The notes under the pieces: model-generated
Database searches by the model: none
What the model was told of the DNA's origin: nothing
What the model saw: the letters and a program-made list of their open reading frames with translations, nothing else
Position numbers and translations under genes: made by a program
From: Streptomyces profundus
Lineage (GTDB): Bacteria > Actinomycetota > Actinomycetes > Streptomycetales > Streptomycetaceae
Assembly (NCBI RefSeq): GCF_020740535.1
Contig: NZ_CP082362.1
Coordinates: forward strand, 7,127,501-7,191,500
Length of the DNA stretch: 64,000 nucleotides
Reading direction: 5' to 3'
Shown: piece after piece, positions 31,018-55,582 of the stretch
Numbering within the stretch: the stretch's first letter is position 1
How the letters are laid out: each line of letters starts with the position of its first letter

Positions 31018-32102
31018 ACACCGTCGTCGTGGGTGCGGGCGTCATCGGCCTGGCCACCGCCTGGGAGGCGCTCCGCCGGGGGCTCACCGTCACGGTGCTC
31101 GACCCGGCCCCGGCCAGCAAGGCGTCCCACGTCTCCGCCGGCATGCTGCCGGCCGTCAACGAACAGCTCTACGACCAGCCGGAGTTACTGCGTCTCTGCC
31201 TGGACTCCCGAGCCCGCTACCCGTCCTTCGTCGCCGCGTTGGAGGAGTTCGCCCCCGCCGGCTTCCGGCGCGACGGGGTGCTCGACGCCGCCTTCGACGA
31301 GGAGGGGCTGCGCGCCCTCGCGCGGCAGCGGGCGTTCCAGGAGGCCCACGGCATCCGCACCGAACGCCTCTCGCCCGAGGACTGCGCCAAGCTGCAACCC
31401 GCGTTCGCCCCCACCGTCGGCGGCCTCTTCTCGCCGGACGAGGGCGCCGTCGACCCCCGGGCCCTCACCTCGGCGCTGCTCACCGCCGTTGAGGCGCTGG
31501 GCGGCACCGTGCTCCACCGGGCCGTGGCCCGGGTCGACGACCACGCCGTCGTCCTCGACGACACCAGCCGAGTCCCCTTCGACCGGCTGGTGTTGGCCGC
31601 CGGCTGCTGGACCCACCGGATCGCCGGGCTGCCCGCCGGCGCGGTGCCCGAGATCCGCCCGGTCAAGGGCGAGATCCTGCGCCTGCACTCCGACCCGCCG
31701 CTCCTCGACGTCACCGCCCGCGCCCTCGTCCGGGGCTCCTCCCTCTATCTGGTGCCCCGCCTCGACGGGGAGCTCGTCGTCGGCGCCACCTACCAGGAGC
31801 GCGGCTACGACGAGACCGTCACCGCCGACGCCACGCGGAGCCTGCTGACCCGGGCCGCCGAGGTCATCCCCGGCGTCGGGGCCCTCCGCTTCGCCGAGGT
31901 CAGCGCCGGGCTGCGGCCCGGCTCGCCCGACGACCTGCCGCTCATCGGGCCCACCGCCGTGCCCGACGTGTATCTGGCCGCCGGCCACTTCCGGATGGGC
32001 GTCCAACTGGCCCCCGTCACCGCCGCGGCCGTCGTCGCCCACCTCACCGACACCGCCCCGCCCGAGGCGGCGGCGCCCTTCACCCCCCGCCGCCTGGCCT
32101 GA
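31014..32102 (+). CDS. FAD-dependent glycine oxidase, ThiO/CmiS2-like
   Basis: Flavoprotein of 362 residues of the D-amino acid/glycine oxidase family. FAD-binding [13 protein letters not shown] lies at residues about 7-19; [15 protein letters not shown] near 327-341 matches the C-terminal GHFRNG-type motif of ThiO. In cremimycin and relatives, the CmiS2 oxidase cleaves the N-carboxymethyl group left by glycine addition, giving the free beta-amine and glyoxylate. The same is inferred here because the FcoT-like partner is two genes upstream in the same operon. Translation is probably coupled to the DH-KR-ACP gene (ATGA). It ends the operon; a hairpin follows. Confidence 0.9.
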   Translation: MNTVVVGAGVIGLATAWEALRRGLTVTVLDPAPASKASHVSAGMLPAVNEQLYDQPELLRLCLDSRARYPSFVAALEEFAPAGFRRDGVLDAAFDEEGLRALARQRAFQEAHGIRTERLSPEDCAKLQPAFAPTVGGLFSPDEGAVDPRALTSALLTAVEALGGTVLHRAVARVDDHAVVLDDTSRVPFDRLVLAAGCWTHRIAGLPAGAVPEIRPVKGEILRLHSDPPLLDVTARALVRGSSLYLVPRLDGELVVGATYQERGYDETVTADATRSLLTRAAEVIPGVGALRFAEVSAGLRPGSPDDLPLIGPTAVPDVYLAAGHFRMGVQLAPVTAAAVVAHLTDTAPPEAAAPFTPRRLA

Positions 32103-32114
32103 CCCACCGACCCG

Positions 32115-32149
32115 CCGCCCCGCCCCGGCCCCGAGCCGGGACGGGGCGG
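32115..32149 (+). terminator. Terminator after the glycine oxidase operon
   Basis: Stem of 15 bp with one mismatch (CCGCCCCGCCCCGGC paired with GCCGGGACGGGGCGG) and a 5-base loop, 13 bases after the oxidase stop. Confidence 0.7.
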
Positions 32150-32193
32150 CGCCGTCTGTGCCGCCCACCTGGCCGTGCCGGCCCGACATGGCC

Positions 32194-32226
32194 GAGGGCC
32201 GGACCCGTTCTCGGGGTCCGGCCCTC
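32194..32226 (-). terminator. Terminator after the minus-strand PKS
   Basis: Perfect 13-bp stem (GAGGGCCGGACCC with GGGTCCGGCCCTC) and a 7-base loop, starting 14 bases beyond the PKS stop on the minus strand. With the hairpin at 32115 it separates two convergent transcripts. Confidence 0.72.
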
Positions 32227-32239
32227 AGGGGTGGTTCCG

Positions 32240-48649
<16,410 letters not shown>

Positions 48650-48746
48650 GGCGCCGAGTGCCTCCCTCGTCGCGCGCGGAAAACGCCGCTGGCCGGCGTT
48701 CCGTCCCTGGAGGACGATCGTCGACGCCACCGCCCGGCCCCAGCTA

Positions 48747-48762
48747 CCCGTAGAGCCCCCTA
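48747..48762 (-). promoter_or_regulatory. Direct repeat TAGGGG-N4-TACGGG upstream of the KSQ PKS
   Basis: On the minus strand, TAGGGG-GCTC-TACGGG has copies 10 bp apart, about 98 bases before the PKS start. It matches the repeats at 14561 and 15972. The first copy also forms part of the palindrome CCCTAGGG (48758-48765). The remaining 48650-48799 gap holds no other gene. Confidence 0.42.
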
Positions 48763-48799
48763 GGGCATCGGTTCAGCCCGGGCCGAGGTGGCCCGCCGC

Positions 48800-49819
48800 T
48801 CAGCGCATCGGCAGCAGCCGGGGGACGGCCCGGACGCAGATGACCATGCCGACCACCTCCACCAGCGTCTGGGTGACGACCACCACGGCCGCGATGGCGA
48901 ACGCGTCGGGCAGCGCGAGGGCCAGCGGCAGGACGACCAGGGAGTTGCGGGTCGCCCCGGTGAACACGATGGCGCGGCCGGCCACGGGCTCCAGCCGGAA
49001 GAGCCGGGCGACGCCGACCCCGACCGGCGCCATCACCAGCAGGAACAGCACATAGAACGGCACCACGGCGGCCACGTCGGCGAGGCTCTCGTCCAGCTTG
49101 GGCACCTGGGAGGCGACCACGGTCAGCAGCGTCGCCGCCATCAGCGGCACCATCGCCGTGCCCAGCGCGTCCGCCGTCCGCCGCCCGACCGGGCGGCGGG
49201 CCGCCCATGCCTGGGTGAGCCAGGCCAGGGTCAGCGGAACGGCGATCAGCACCACGAACGCCTCGACAAACGGGCCCGCCTCGACGACATCCGCCAGCTC
49301 CGACCCCAGAAACAGGAAGAGGAAGCCGGGCAGCAGCAGCATCTGCGCGAGCAGCAGCAACGGGGTGGCGGCCAGCAGCCGCTGGCTGCTGCCGCCGGCC
49401 AGTCCGCAGAAGACGATCACATAGTCCACACAGGGGGCGAGCAGCACCAGCAGCACCCCGAGCCGCAGCGCCCGGTCGTCGGGCAGGAAGACGAACATCG
49501 CCGCGACCACCAGCGGCACGGCGACGAAGTTGACCACCAGCGCGGCGGCCAGGAACCGGCTGGCCCGCAGCGAGCGGACCAGCTCGGCGGCCGGCACCTG
49601 GAGGAAGGTCACATACAGCAGGGCGCCCAGCACCGGGTTGATGGCGTGCTCAAGCCCCGGGCCGGCGCCGGGGGCGGCCAGGCCCACCAGGGCGCCGGCC
49701 GCCAACGCCCCCACATAGACCGCGACCTGATGCCGCTCCATGCCGGCGACCAGACCGGCTGACGACGGTGCGGGTGACGACGACGATGATGACGGGGACG
49801 GGGACGGTGACGGGGACAA
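48800..49819 (-). CDS. ACR3/bile-acid-sodium-symporter family carrier, arsenic-resistance-like
   Basis: Hydrophobic protein with about ten membrane segments. Motifs NPVLGALLYVTFLQVP, LLAPCVDYVIVFCG and TGATRNSLVVLPLALALP match ACR3-like transporters of the BART superfamily, with the conserved Cys in PCVDY. Arsenite efflux is the family role, but many actinobacterial members are untested and no arsR or arsC gene is adjacent. The start is uncertain. TTG at 49819 has GAGGAG seven bases upstream and adds a Ser/Pro-rich leader (SPSPSPSPSSSSSS) coded by a GAC/GGGGAC repeat. ATG at 49741 lacks a ribosome-binding site but gives the family-typical N-terminus MERHQVAVY. It is unlikely to belong to the macrolactam cluster. 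Confidence 0.85.
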   Translation of the reverse strand: MSPSPSPSPSSSSSSPAPSSAGLVAGMERHQVAVYVGALAAGALVGLAAPGAGPGLEHAINPVLGALLYVTFLQVPAAELVRSLRASRFLAAALVVNFVAVPLVVAAMFVFLPDDRALRLGVLLVLLAPCVDYVIVFCGLAGGSSQRLLAATPLLLLAQMLLLPGFLFLFLGSELADVVEAGPFVEAFVVLIAVPLTLAWLTQAWAARRPVGRRTADALGTAMVPLMAATLLTVVASQVPKLDESLADVAAVVPFYVLFLLVMAPVGVGVARLFRLEPVAGRAIVFTGATRNSLVVLPLALALPDAFAIAAVVVVTQTLVEVVGMVICVRAVPRLLPMR

Positions 49820-50140
49820 GGCGGGGCTCCTCAGGAGGGGACGGCGGGCAGCGGCCCCGAGGGCTCATGGCGCCGGGGTGTGGTGGCCGGCACGGCGGAG
49901 GGTTCGGCGAGTGGGGAGACCAGCGTCGTGCTCACGCCGCGACGTTAGACCTTCGGCCCGACCCGAACGTCGGCCGGGCCCCCCGCCGGAAGGGCGGACG
50001 GACGGCGCTCCGCGCCCCGGCGCGCTGCCCGCGGGGCCCGCCCCCGTCGGCATCACCCCGTTGGACAGGGCATACGCGCCGGGCACGGCTGCCTGGCCCT
50101 ATGGTGGCGCCAGGGGCACACGAGCTACAGGCGGGCCAGC
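49820..50140. other. Divergent intergenic region between ACR3-like gene and PP2C gene
   Basis: A 321-base region with no convincing gene. It holds one short minus-strand ORF (49831-49935, listed separately). GACGTT and AACGTC half-sites flank about 19 bases near 49941-49971, just upstream of that ORF, and could be an operator. No clear promoter could be assigned. Confidence 0.5.
49831..49935 (-). CDS. Possible 34-residue leader ORF before the ACR3-like gene
   Basis: A GTG-initiated frame reads VSTTLVSPLAEPSAVPATTP and ends in a TGA directly abutting the GAGGAG that precedes the TTG start at 49819. This arrangement could couple translation of the two frames. The ribosome-binding site is weak and there is no recognisable domain, so it may be chance. 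Confidence 0.22.
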   Translation of the reverse strand: MSTTLVSPLAEPSAVPATTPRRHEPSGPLPAVPS

Positions 50141-51379
50141 ATGACGGACATCCCGATCGACTACGCGGCGGTCTTTCGGTCGTCTCCGGCGGCGATCGCC
50201 CTGCTCACCACCGATCTGCGGTTCGTCGACGCCAGCGACGTCTATCTGGAGGCGGCCGGCCGCACCAAGGACGAGGTGATCGGGCGCCTCGCCTACGAGG
50301 CGTTCCCCGACAACCCGGGCGACGAGCGGACCAGCGGCACCAACGACCTGCGGCAGTCCATGGAGCGGGTGCTGGCCACCCGGGAACGCGACGTCATGGC
50401 CGTCCAGCGGTACGACGTGGAGTGCGGGGAGCGCTCGGGGGAGTGGGCCGAACGCTACTGGAGCATCGTCAACACCCCCGTGCTGGGGCCCGACGGCGAG
50501 GTGGCGCTGCTGCTCAACCGGATCGAGGAGGTCACCGAGCTGGTCGAGGCGCGGGGCCGGGGGCATCCCCCCGAGGCCAGGGACCACGTTCGCCGGCTGG
50601 AGTCCGATCTCCTCGCCAGAGCGGGCGAGTTGCAGCATGTCAACGAGGAGCTGCGGGAGGCGCACGCCAGGTCGCGGCAGGTGGCGCTGGCGCTCCAGGA
50701 GGCGATGCTGCCCGCGCCCGACCTGCTGGTGCCCCGGGACTCGGCGGTGCGCTACCGGCCGGCCAGCGCGGTGATGAACGTGTGCGGCGACTGGTACGAC
50801 CTGATCGACCTGGACGCCCACCGCACCTCGGTGGCCGTCGGCGACGTGGTCGGCCACGGCCTGGGGGCGGCCGGGGTGATGGGGCAGCTGCGCAGCGCGC
50901 TGAGCGCCCTGGCCCGGGTCGCCGCCGGGCCGGCCCAGGCACTGGAGGTGCTCGACCTCTACTCCCGCTCGGTCACCGGCGCGCAGTCCAGCACGGTGGT
51001 GAAGATCCACGTCGACTGGCGGGCCCAGGTCCTCACCTACAGCTGCGCGGGACATCTGCCGCCCCTGCTGGCCCGTGGGCGGGGCCGGGTGGAGTTCATG
51101 GACCGGGCGACCAACCCGCCGCTCGGCACGCTTCCGGAACGCGGCGGCGCGGTCGAGGCCGCGGTGTCGTTCGAGCACGGGGACGTGCTGGTGGTCTACA
51201 CCGACGGGCTGGTGGAGCGGCGCGACGAGGACATCGACCAGGGGTTGGAGCGGCTCGCCACCTCGCTGGCCCGCCATCGGGACCGGCCCGCCGAGTCGCT
51301 GGCCGACACCCTGCTGGCCGACCTGCTGCCGGGCGACGACACCGAGGACGACACCGCGTTGGTCATCCTCCGCCTGTGA
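50141..51379 (+). CDS. PAS-domain PP2C/SpoIIE-type serine phosphatase
   Basis: Regulatory protein of 412 residues. An N-terminal PAS domain (about 8-120: FRSSPAAIALLTTDLRFVDAS, shown here in part as FRSSPAAIALL) is followed by a helical linker and a SpoIIE/RsbU phosphatase domain (about 190-412). Metal-binding motifs are seen: GDWYDLI, GDVVGHG and YTDGLVERRDEDID. Streptomyces encode many such phosphatases, which act on anti-sigma-factor antagonists in partner-switching stress responses. No anti-sigma or antagonist gene is adjacent, so the partner is unknown. It is a single gene, convergent with the two-component operon. Confidence 0.9.
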   Translation: MTDIPIDYAAVFRSSPAAIALLTTDLRFVDASDVYLEAAGRTKDEVIGRLAYEAFPDNPGDERTSGTNDLRQSMERVLATRERDVMAVQRYDVECGERSGEWAERYWSIVNTPVLGPDGEVALLLNRIEEVTELVEARGRGHPPEARDHVRRLESDLLARAGELQHVNEELREAHARSRQVALALQEAMLPAPDLLVPRDSAVRYRPASAVMNVCGDWYDLIDLDAHRTSVAVGDVVGHGLGAAGVMGQLRSALSALARVAAGPAQALEVLDLYSRSVTGAQSSTVVKIHVDWRAQVLTYSCAGHLPPLLARGRGRVEFMDRATNPPLGTLPERGGAVEAAVSFEHGDVLVVYTDGLVERRDEDIDQGLERLATSLARHRDRPAESLADTLLADLLPGDDTEDDTALVILRL

Positions 51380-51426
51380 GGCGCCACCACTCGCCCAGCG
51401 CCGGACGGCCGAGGTGGTAGACCCCG

Positions 51427-52077
51427 CTAGCCCAGGATGCCCCGCTCGTAGGCCGTGGCGACGGCGGCGGCCCTGTCGTTCGCGTCGAGCTTGGCGTACA
51501 GATGGGCCAGATGCGTCTTGACGGTGGCCTCGCTGATGAAGAGCCGCCGCGCGATCTCCCGGTTCGGCGTGCCCTGGGCCACCAGCACGAGGACCTCGCG
51601 TTCCCTGGCGCTCAACGGCCGCCGTTCGGCGGGACCACCGGGATTTCTCACCTGGTGCATCAGCCGGGAGGCCACCGCCGGCGAGAGCACCGTGCGCCCC
51701 TCGGCCGAGGCCCGCACGGCGGCGAACAGCTCCTCGCGCGGCGCGTCCTTCAGCAGATAGCCGGTGGCGCCCGCCTCGATGGCGGGCAGGGTGTCGGCGT
51801 CGCTGTCGTAGGTGGTGAGCACCAGCACCCGGCACGGCAGCCCCCGCGCGGTCATCGCGGCGATCGCCTCCACGCCACCGCCGCCCGGCATCCGCAGGTC
51901 CATCAGCACCACATCGGGGCGGAGCCGCTGGGCCAGCTCGACCCCGGTGGGTCCGTCGGGGGCCTCGCCCAGCACGGTGAAACCCGGCGCCGAGCCGAGG
52001 ATGCCGCGCAGCCCGTCCCGGACCACGGGATGGTCGTCCACGATCAGCACGGTGATCGCCGCCGCCGGCTCAGCCAC
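51427..52077 (-). CDS. NarL/LuxR-family response regulator
   Basis: Response regulator of 216 residues. The receiver domain has VDDHPVV and phospho-acceptor Asp in DVVLMDLRMPGG (near 57). A C-terminal LuxR helix-turn-helix follows (LSAREREVLVLVAQG...ISEATVKTHLAHLYAKL). The GTG start at 52077 overlaps the end of the histidine kinase gene by 8 bases. It is the last gene of a four-gene operon with an ABC exporter and most likely controls that exporter. Confidence 0.93.
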   Translation of the reverse strand: MAEPAAAITVLIVDDHPVVRDGLRGILGSAPGFTVLGEAPDGPTGVELAQRLRPDVVLMDLRMPGGGGVEAIAAMTARGLPCRVLVLTTYDSDADTLPAIEAGATGYLLKDAPREELFAAVRASAEGRTVLSPAVASRLMHQVRNPGGPAERRPLSAREREVLVLVAQGTPNREIARRLFISEATVKTHLAHLYAKLDANDRAAAVATAYERGILG

Positions 52078-53368
52078 GGCGCACCAGCGGGACCCTGGCC
52101 GAGACGGCGGTGCCGGCGCCCGGCTCCGTCTCGACGGCGACCCCGCCGGCGAGCCGCTCGGCGCGGGACCGCATGCCGCGCAGGCCGAAGCCGTGCCCCG
52201 GAGCCCGCCCCGTCGGCTCTCCCACCGGGTCCTGTGGGACGAACCCCCGGCCGTCGTCCCGCACGTCGAGGCTGACCTCGTCGTCCATGAAGGACAGCGT
52301 CACCCCCACCCGGGAGGCCGCCGCGTGGCGTTCCACATTGGTCAGCGCCTCCTGCGCGATGCGCAGCAGCGTGGCCGCCACCTCGGGGTGCAGCGGCTCG
52401 GCGGGACCGGTGACGGAGAACGCCGCCGGCACGCCCGCCGCCAGCGACCACGCGGCGGTCGTGTTCGCCAACGCGCGGGGCAGCGGGTCCTGTTCGAGGG
52501 CGACCGGGCCGAGGTCGTGCACGGAGCGGCGCGCCTCGGCCAGCGCGTCGCGGGCCAGGGTGGCGGCCCGCTCGATGCGCTGGTCCTTCTCCGCGGGGCC
52601 TGCGTCCGCCGTCGCCTCCAGCTGGGTGACGATGCCGGCCAGCCCCTGGGCCAGGGTGTCGTGGATCTCGGCGGCCAGCCGACGGCGTTCGTCCAGCACG
52701 CCGGCCTCCCTGGCCTGGAGCAGCAGCTGGGCGTGGAGGCCCGCGTTCTCGTCGAGCGTCTGGGCCAACCGGGCGTTGGCGCGGCCGAGTTCGGCGATGG
52801 TGGCCTCGTTGGCCCGGGTGCGTTCGGCGTCCTTGAGGGTGAAGCGGTGCAGGAACAGCACCAGCCCGATGTGCACGGCCAGCAGCGTGCCGAACAGCAC
52901 CCAGCCCAGCCCTCCCGACGGGGGCAGCCCACCGGACTGGGAGCCGGCCATGGTCACCGCCGTGGCCATCAGGCCCAGCCACACCCGACGCGGCGGCAGC
53001 AGCCGGTGCGCGTCGAAGTAGCCGAGCGTGGCGTAGACGCCGAAGAGCGGGTTCAGCCAGGTCAGGGCCGCCGCCAGGGCGCCGCGCACGACGTAGTGGA
53101 ACGTGCCGCCGGCCGCCCCGGGGCCGGCCAGGCGGCTCCGCAGCGTCCACCGGATCTGCTCGGCCAGAGCCAGCGCGCCCAACGGCCAGGCCAGCCGCTG
53201 CTCGCCGGGGGACATCAGCGCGTCCGCGCCGAGGAAGGAGAGCAGCGCGGCGAGCGCGAACAGCGGGTAGGGGGCCCAGTGGAAGAACGCCCGGCCGGTG
53301 TCCGCGTGCGGGCCGCCGCCGTCGTCCACCACGTTCTCGTCCCGCACGGCCGGCACCCTCCCGCTCAT
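52070..53368 (-). CDS. Sensor histidine kinase, HisKA_3 type
   Basis: Membrane kinase of 432 residues. The N-terminal half holds about five hydrophobic segments (from WAPYPLFALAALLSFL onward), then a short coiled region. The phospho-acceptor box is AAEIHDTLAQGLAGI (His near 240). The ATPase domain has VRDDGRGFVP and GFGLRGMRSRAE. It pairs with the downstream NarL-type regulator. ATG at 53368 overlaps the permease stop (ATGA); an upstream in-frame start at 53443 would lie inside the permease gene. The intramembrane layout resembles kinases that sense cell-envelope stress or drugs, but the signal is unknown. Confidence 0.92.
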   Translation of the reverse strand: MSGRVPAVRDENVVDDGGGPHADTGRAFFHWAPYPLFALAALLSFLGADALMSPGEQRLAWPLGALALAEQIRWTLRSRLAGPGAAGGTFHYVVRGALAAALTWLNPLFGVYATLGYFDAHRLLPPRRVWLGLMATAVTMAGSQSGGLPPSGGLGWVLFGTLLAVHIGLVLFLHRFTLKDAERTRANEATIAELGRANARLAQTLDENAGLHAQLLLQAREAGVLDERRRLAAEIHDTLAQGLAGIVTQLEATADAGPAEKDQRIERAATLARDALAEARRSVHDLGPVALEQDPLPRALANTTAAWSLAAGVPAAFSVTGPAEPLHPEVAATLLRIAQEALTNVERHAAASRVGVTLSFMDDEVSLDVRDDGRGFVPQDPVGEPTGRAPGHGFGLRGMRSRAERLAGGVAVETEPGAGTAVSARVPLVRRG

Positions 53369-54105
53369 TCCCAGCGGAACCAACGGGCCGCCGCCGAGGT
53401 GGCCAGCACGGTCCAGGCCACCAGCACCCCAAGATACGGCCACCCCGGCCAGTTCCCCAGGGCCGCTTCGTCCAGGGCCAGCGCGGCGGCGCCGAACGGC
53501 GTCCAGGCCACCGCGTACTGCGCGGCGTCCGGCAGGGCCGGGATCGGCAGATAGACACCGGACGCGAAGAGCATCGGGAAGAACAGCGTCATGCCCAGCG
53601 CCTGCGCCGCCTTGACCGTGCGGGCCACGGCGCTGACCAGGGCGCCCGTCGCCAGTGCGGCCGGAACCGCCAGCAGCACCGTCAGCGTGTAGCCCACCGG
53701 CTCGCGCGGCATCGGCACGTCGAACGCCAACCGGCCCAGGGCCAGCACCAGCGCGGCGGTGGCCAGCACCGCCACGGCGTGCACCACGAGCTGGGCGGTG
53801 AGCAGCGCGCCGGGCCGCGCCGGGGTGGTGTGCAGCCGCCGCAGGATGCCGCGTTCGCGGTAGCCGCTGAGGACCACCGGCATCGACTGGAGAGCCGCCA
53901 CGACCATCGACGCCAGCAGCGCCACCGACACGTAGACGTCGACCATCCGGCGGCCGTCGAAGTCCTCGTTCGCCTCGCGGAACCCGGGGACCAGGCCCAG
54001 CACTCCCAGCAGCAGCGGGGGGAAGAGCAGGATCCAGAACACGCTGCCGGGCTCGCGCCCGAAGAGCCGGGCCTCCGTCCGCAGCAGCGCCGTCGACGCG
54101 CTCAT
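53365..54105 (-). CDS. ABC-2 type exporter permease
   Basis: Integral membrane protein of 246 residues with about six hydrophobic segments. It shows the ABC-2 layout, including SVFWILLFPPLLLGVLGLV near the N-terminus and MTLFFPMLFASGVYLP in the conserved C-terminal region. ATG at 54105 overlaps the ATPase stop (ATGA), and its own stop overlaps the kinase start. With the ATPase it would form a small-molecule or lipid exporter; the substrate is unknown. Confidence 0.93.
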   Translation of the reverse strand: MSASTALLRTEARLFGREPGSVFWILLFPPLLLGVLGLVPGFREANEDFDGRRMVDVYVSVALLASMVVAALQSMPVVLSGYRERGILRRLHTTPARPGALLTAQLVVHAVAVLATAALVLALGRLAFDVPMPREPVGYTLTVLLAVPAALATGALVSAVARTVKAAQALGMTLFFPMLFASGVYLPIPALPDAAQYAVAWTPFGAAALALDEAALGNWPGWPYLGVLVAWTVLATSAAARWFRWE

Positions 54106-55061
54106 CGCCGCTCCTCCGTCTTCCCGCCCGGCGGGAACGTGTCGTCGGTCAGCGCCAGATAGGCGTCGTCGAGGGTGGACTCGGTGACCCGCAGCTGCCC
54201 GGCGGTGATCCCGCGGCGCGCCAGCAGCGAGAAGAGCGCGGGCGAGGTCTCCTCGCCGCCGCGCACCTCGATCCGGCCGCCCCGGTCGTCCTCCCGCCCG
54301 GTGCCGTCGACGCCGACCGCGCCGGGCAGCGCCGCCAGCTCCGCCGACTCGGCGGCGTCCGGCACCCTGGACGGGACGAAGGTGATGGTGACGGTGCCGG
54401 GCCGGCCACGGATCAGCCCGGTCGGGCTGTCCACCGCGCTGACCCGGCCCCCGTCGATGACGGCGACGCGGTCGCAGAGCCGCTGCGCCTCCTCCATCAC
54501 ATGGGTGACCAGCACCACGGTGACGCCCGCGTCCCTGATCTCCTCGACCAACTCCCAGGTGGCGCGGCGGGCGTGCGGGTCCAGCCCGGTCGTCAGCTCG
54601 TCGAGCACCACCACGCGCGGGTCGCCCAGCAGCGCCAGCGCGATGAACAGCCGCTGCCGCTGGCCGCCGGAGAGCGCCGCGAAGCGGACCTTGAGCCGGT
54701 CGGCGAGGCCGAGCCGCTCGGCGAGCGTCCGCCAGTCGGCGGGGCGCCGGTAGAAGGCGCTGTGCAGTTCCAGGGCCTCCCGGACGGTGAGCTTCGCCTG
54801 GAGCTCGCTGGACTGGAGCTGGACGCCGAGGACTTCGGTGACCTCCCGGTGCCGGGCGACCGGGTCGAGCCCCGCCACCCGCACCCGCCCGCCGTCCGGC
54901 ACCCGCAGGCCCGCCACACATTCGACGGTCGTCGTCTTCCCCGCTCCGTTGGGGCCGAGGATGCCGAAGACCTCCCCCTCGGCGACGGCGAAGCTGACCC
55001 CGTCCACGACGGCGCGGCCGTCGTAGACCTTCCGCAGCCCGTCGACTTCGATGATCGTCAT
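54102..55061 (-). CDS. ABC exporter ATP-binding protein
   Basis: Cytoplasmic ATPase of 319 residues in the drug-resistance (DrrA-like) group. Walker A is GPNGAGKTT (near 38-46), the signature is LSGGQRQR, Walker B is VVVLDELTTGLD, and the switch His is in VTHVME. The C-terminal extension (about 220-319) is typical of DrrA-like exporters. Walker B is followed by LTTGLD rather than the usual PTxGLD. ATG at 55061 has GGAGAGG upstream. It is first gene of the operon ATPase-permease-kinase-regulator. Confidence 0.94.
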   Translation of the reverse strand: MTIIEVDGLRKVYDGRAVVDGVSFAVAEGEVFGILGPNGAGKTTTVECVAGLRVPDGGRVRVAGLDPVARHREVTEVLGVQLQSSELQAKLTVREALELHSAFYRRPADWRTLAERLGLADRLKVRFAALSGGQRQRLFIALALLGDPRVVVLDELTTGLDPHARRATWELVEEIRDAGVTVVLVTHVMEEAQRLCDRVAVIDGGRVSAVDSPTGLIRGRPGTVTITFVPSRVPDAAESAELAALPGAVGVDGTGREDDRGGRIEVRGGEETSPALFSLLARRGITAGQLRVTESTLDDAYLALTDDTFPPGGKTEERR

Positions 55062-55161
55062 GGGGTCGAGCCTCTCCCCGGCGACCGGCGTGGCACATCC
55101 CCCGATCGGCCAGGGCCGCCATCGGCCGATCGGCCGATGGCGACCGCCGTCCGCGCCCGCC

Positions 55162-55566
55162 CTACGGCGCGCCCGCCTCGTCCAGCCGGCGCAGCTCCTC
55201 GGCGTCCAGCAGCCGTGAGCGGATGAGGAACCGCACGCCCTCGGGGGCCTCCAACGAGAAGCCGCCGCCCCGGCCCGGCACCACGTCGACCGTGAGATGG
55301 GTGTGCCGCCACCGCTCGAACTGGCTGGCCGACATCCAGAATTCCACCGGGCGCGGCACGCCGGCGACCTCCAGCGCGCCGAGCAGCACATCGGCGGCAC
55401 CGGTCCTGAACTCGCCCACCGGGAAGCACATGGGGGAACTGCCGTCGCAACAGCCGCCCGACTGGTGGAACATCAACGCGCCGTGCTCCTCGTGGAGCCG
55501 GGCCAGCAGCGCAGCCGCCTCGGGCGTCACCGCCACCCGCACCGGCCCGCTGTCCGTCGCTGTCAT
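55162..55566 (-). CDS. DUF779 protein, aldehyde dehydrogenase partner
   Basis: Protein of 134 residues with the DUF779 hallmark FHQSGGCCDGSSPMCF (near 33-48), whose Cys and His residues could bind a metal. Genes of this family typically sit next to class-AldB/ExaC aldehyde dehydrogenases, as here, 16 bases downstream of one. The biochemical role is not established. Start ATG 55566 has GGAGG upstream. Confidence 0.9.
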   Translation of the reverse strand: MTATDSGPVRVAVTPEAAALLARLHEEHGALMFHQSGGCCDGSSPMCFPVGEFRTGAADVLLGALEVAGVPRPVEFWMSASQFERWRHTHLTVDVVPGRGGGFSLEAPEGVRFLIRSRLLDAEELRRLDEAGAP

Positions 55567-55582
55567 CTGTGGTCGCCTCCGG

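Noticed and set aside
48650..48730. Extended start (ATG 48730) for the KSQ PKS
   Set aside because: The 27 extra residues (MASTIVLQGRNAGQRR...) look non-coding, and ATG 48649 has a good GGGAGG site.
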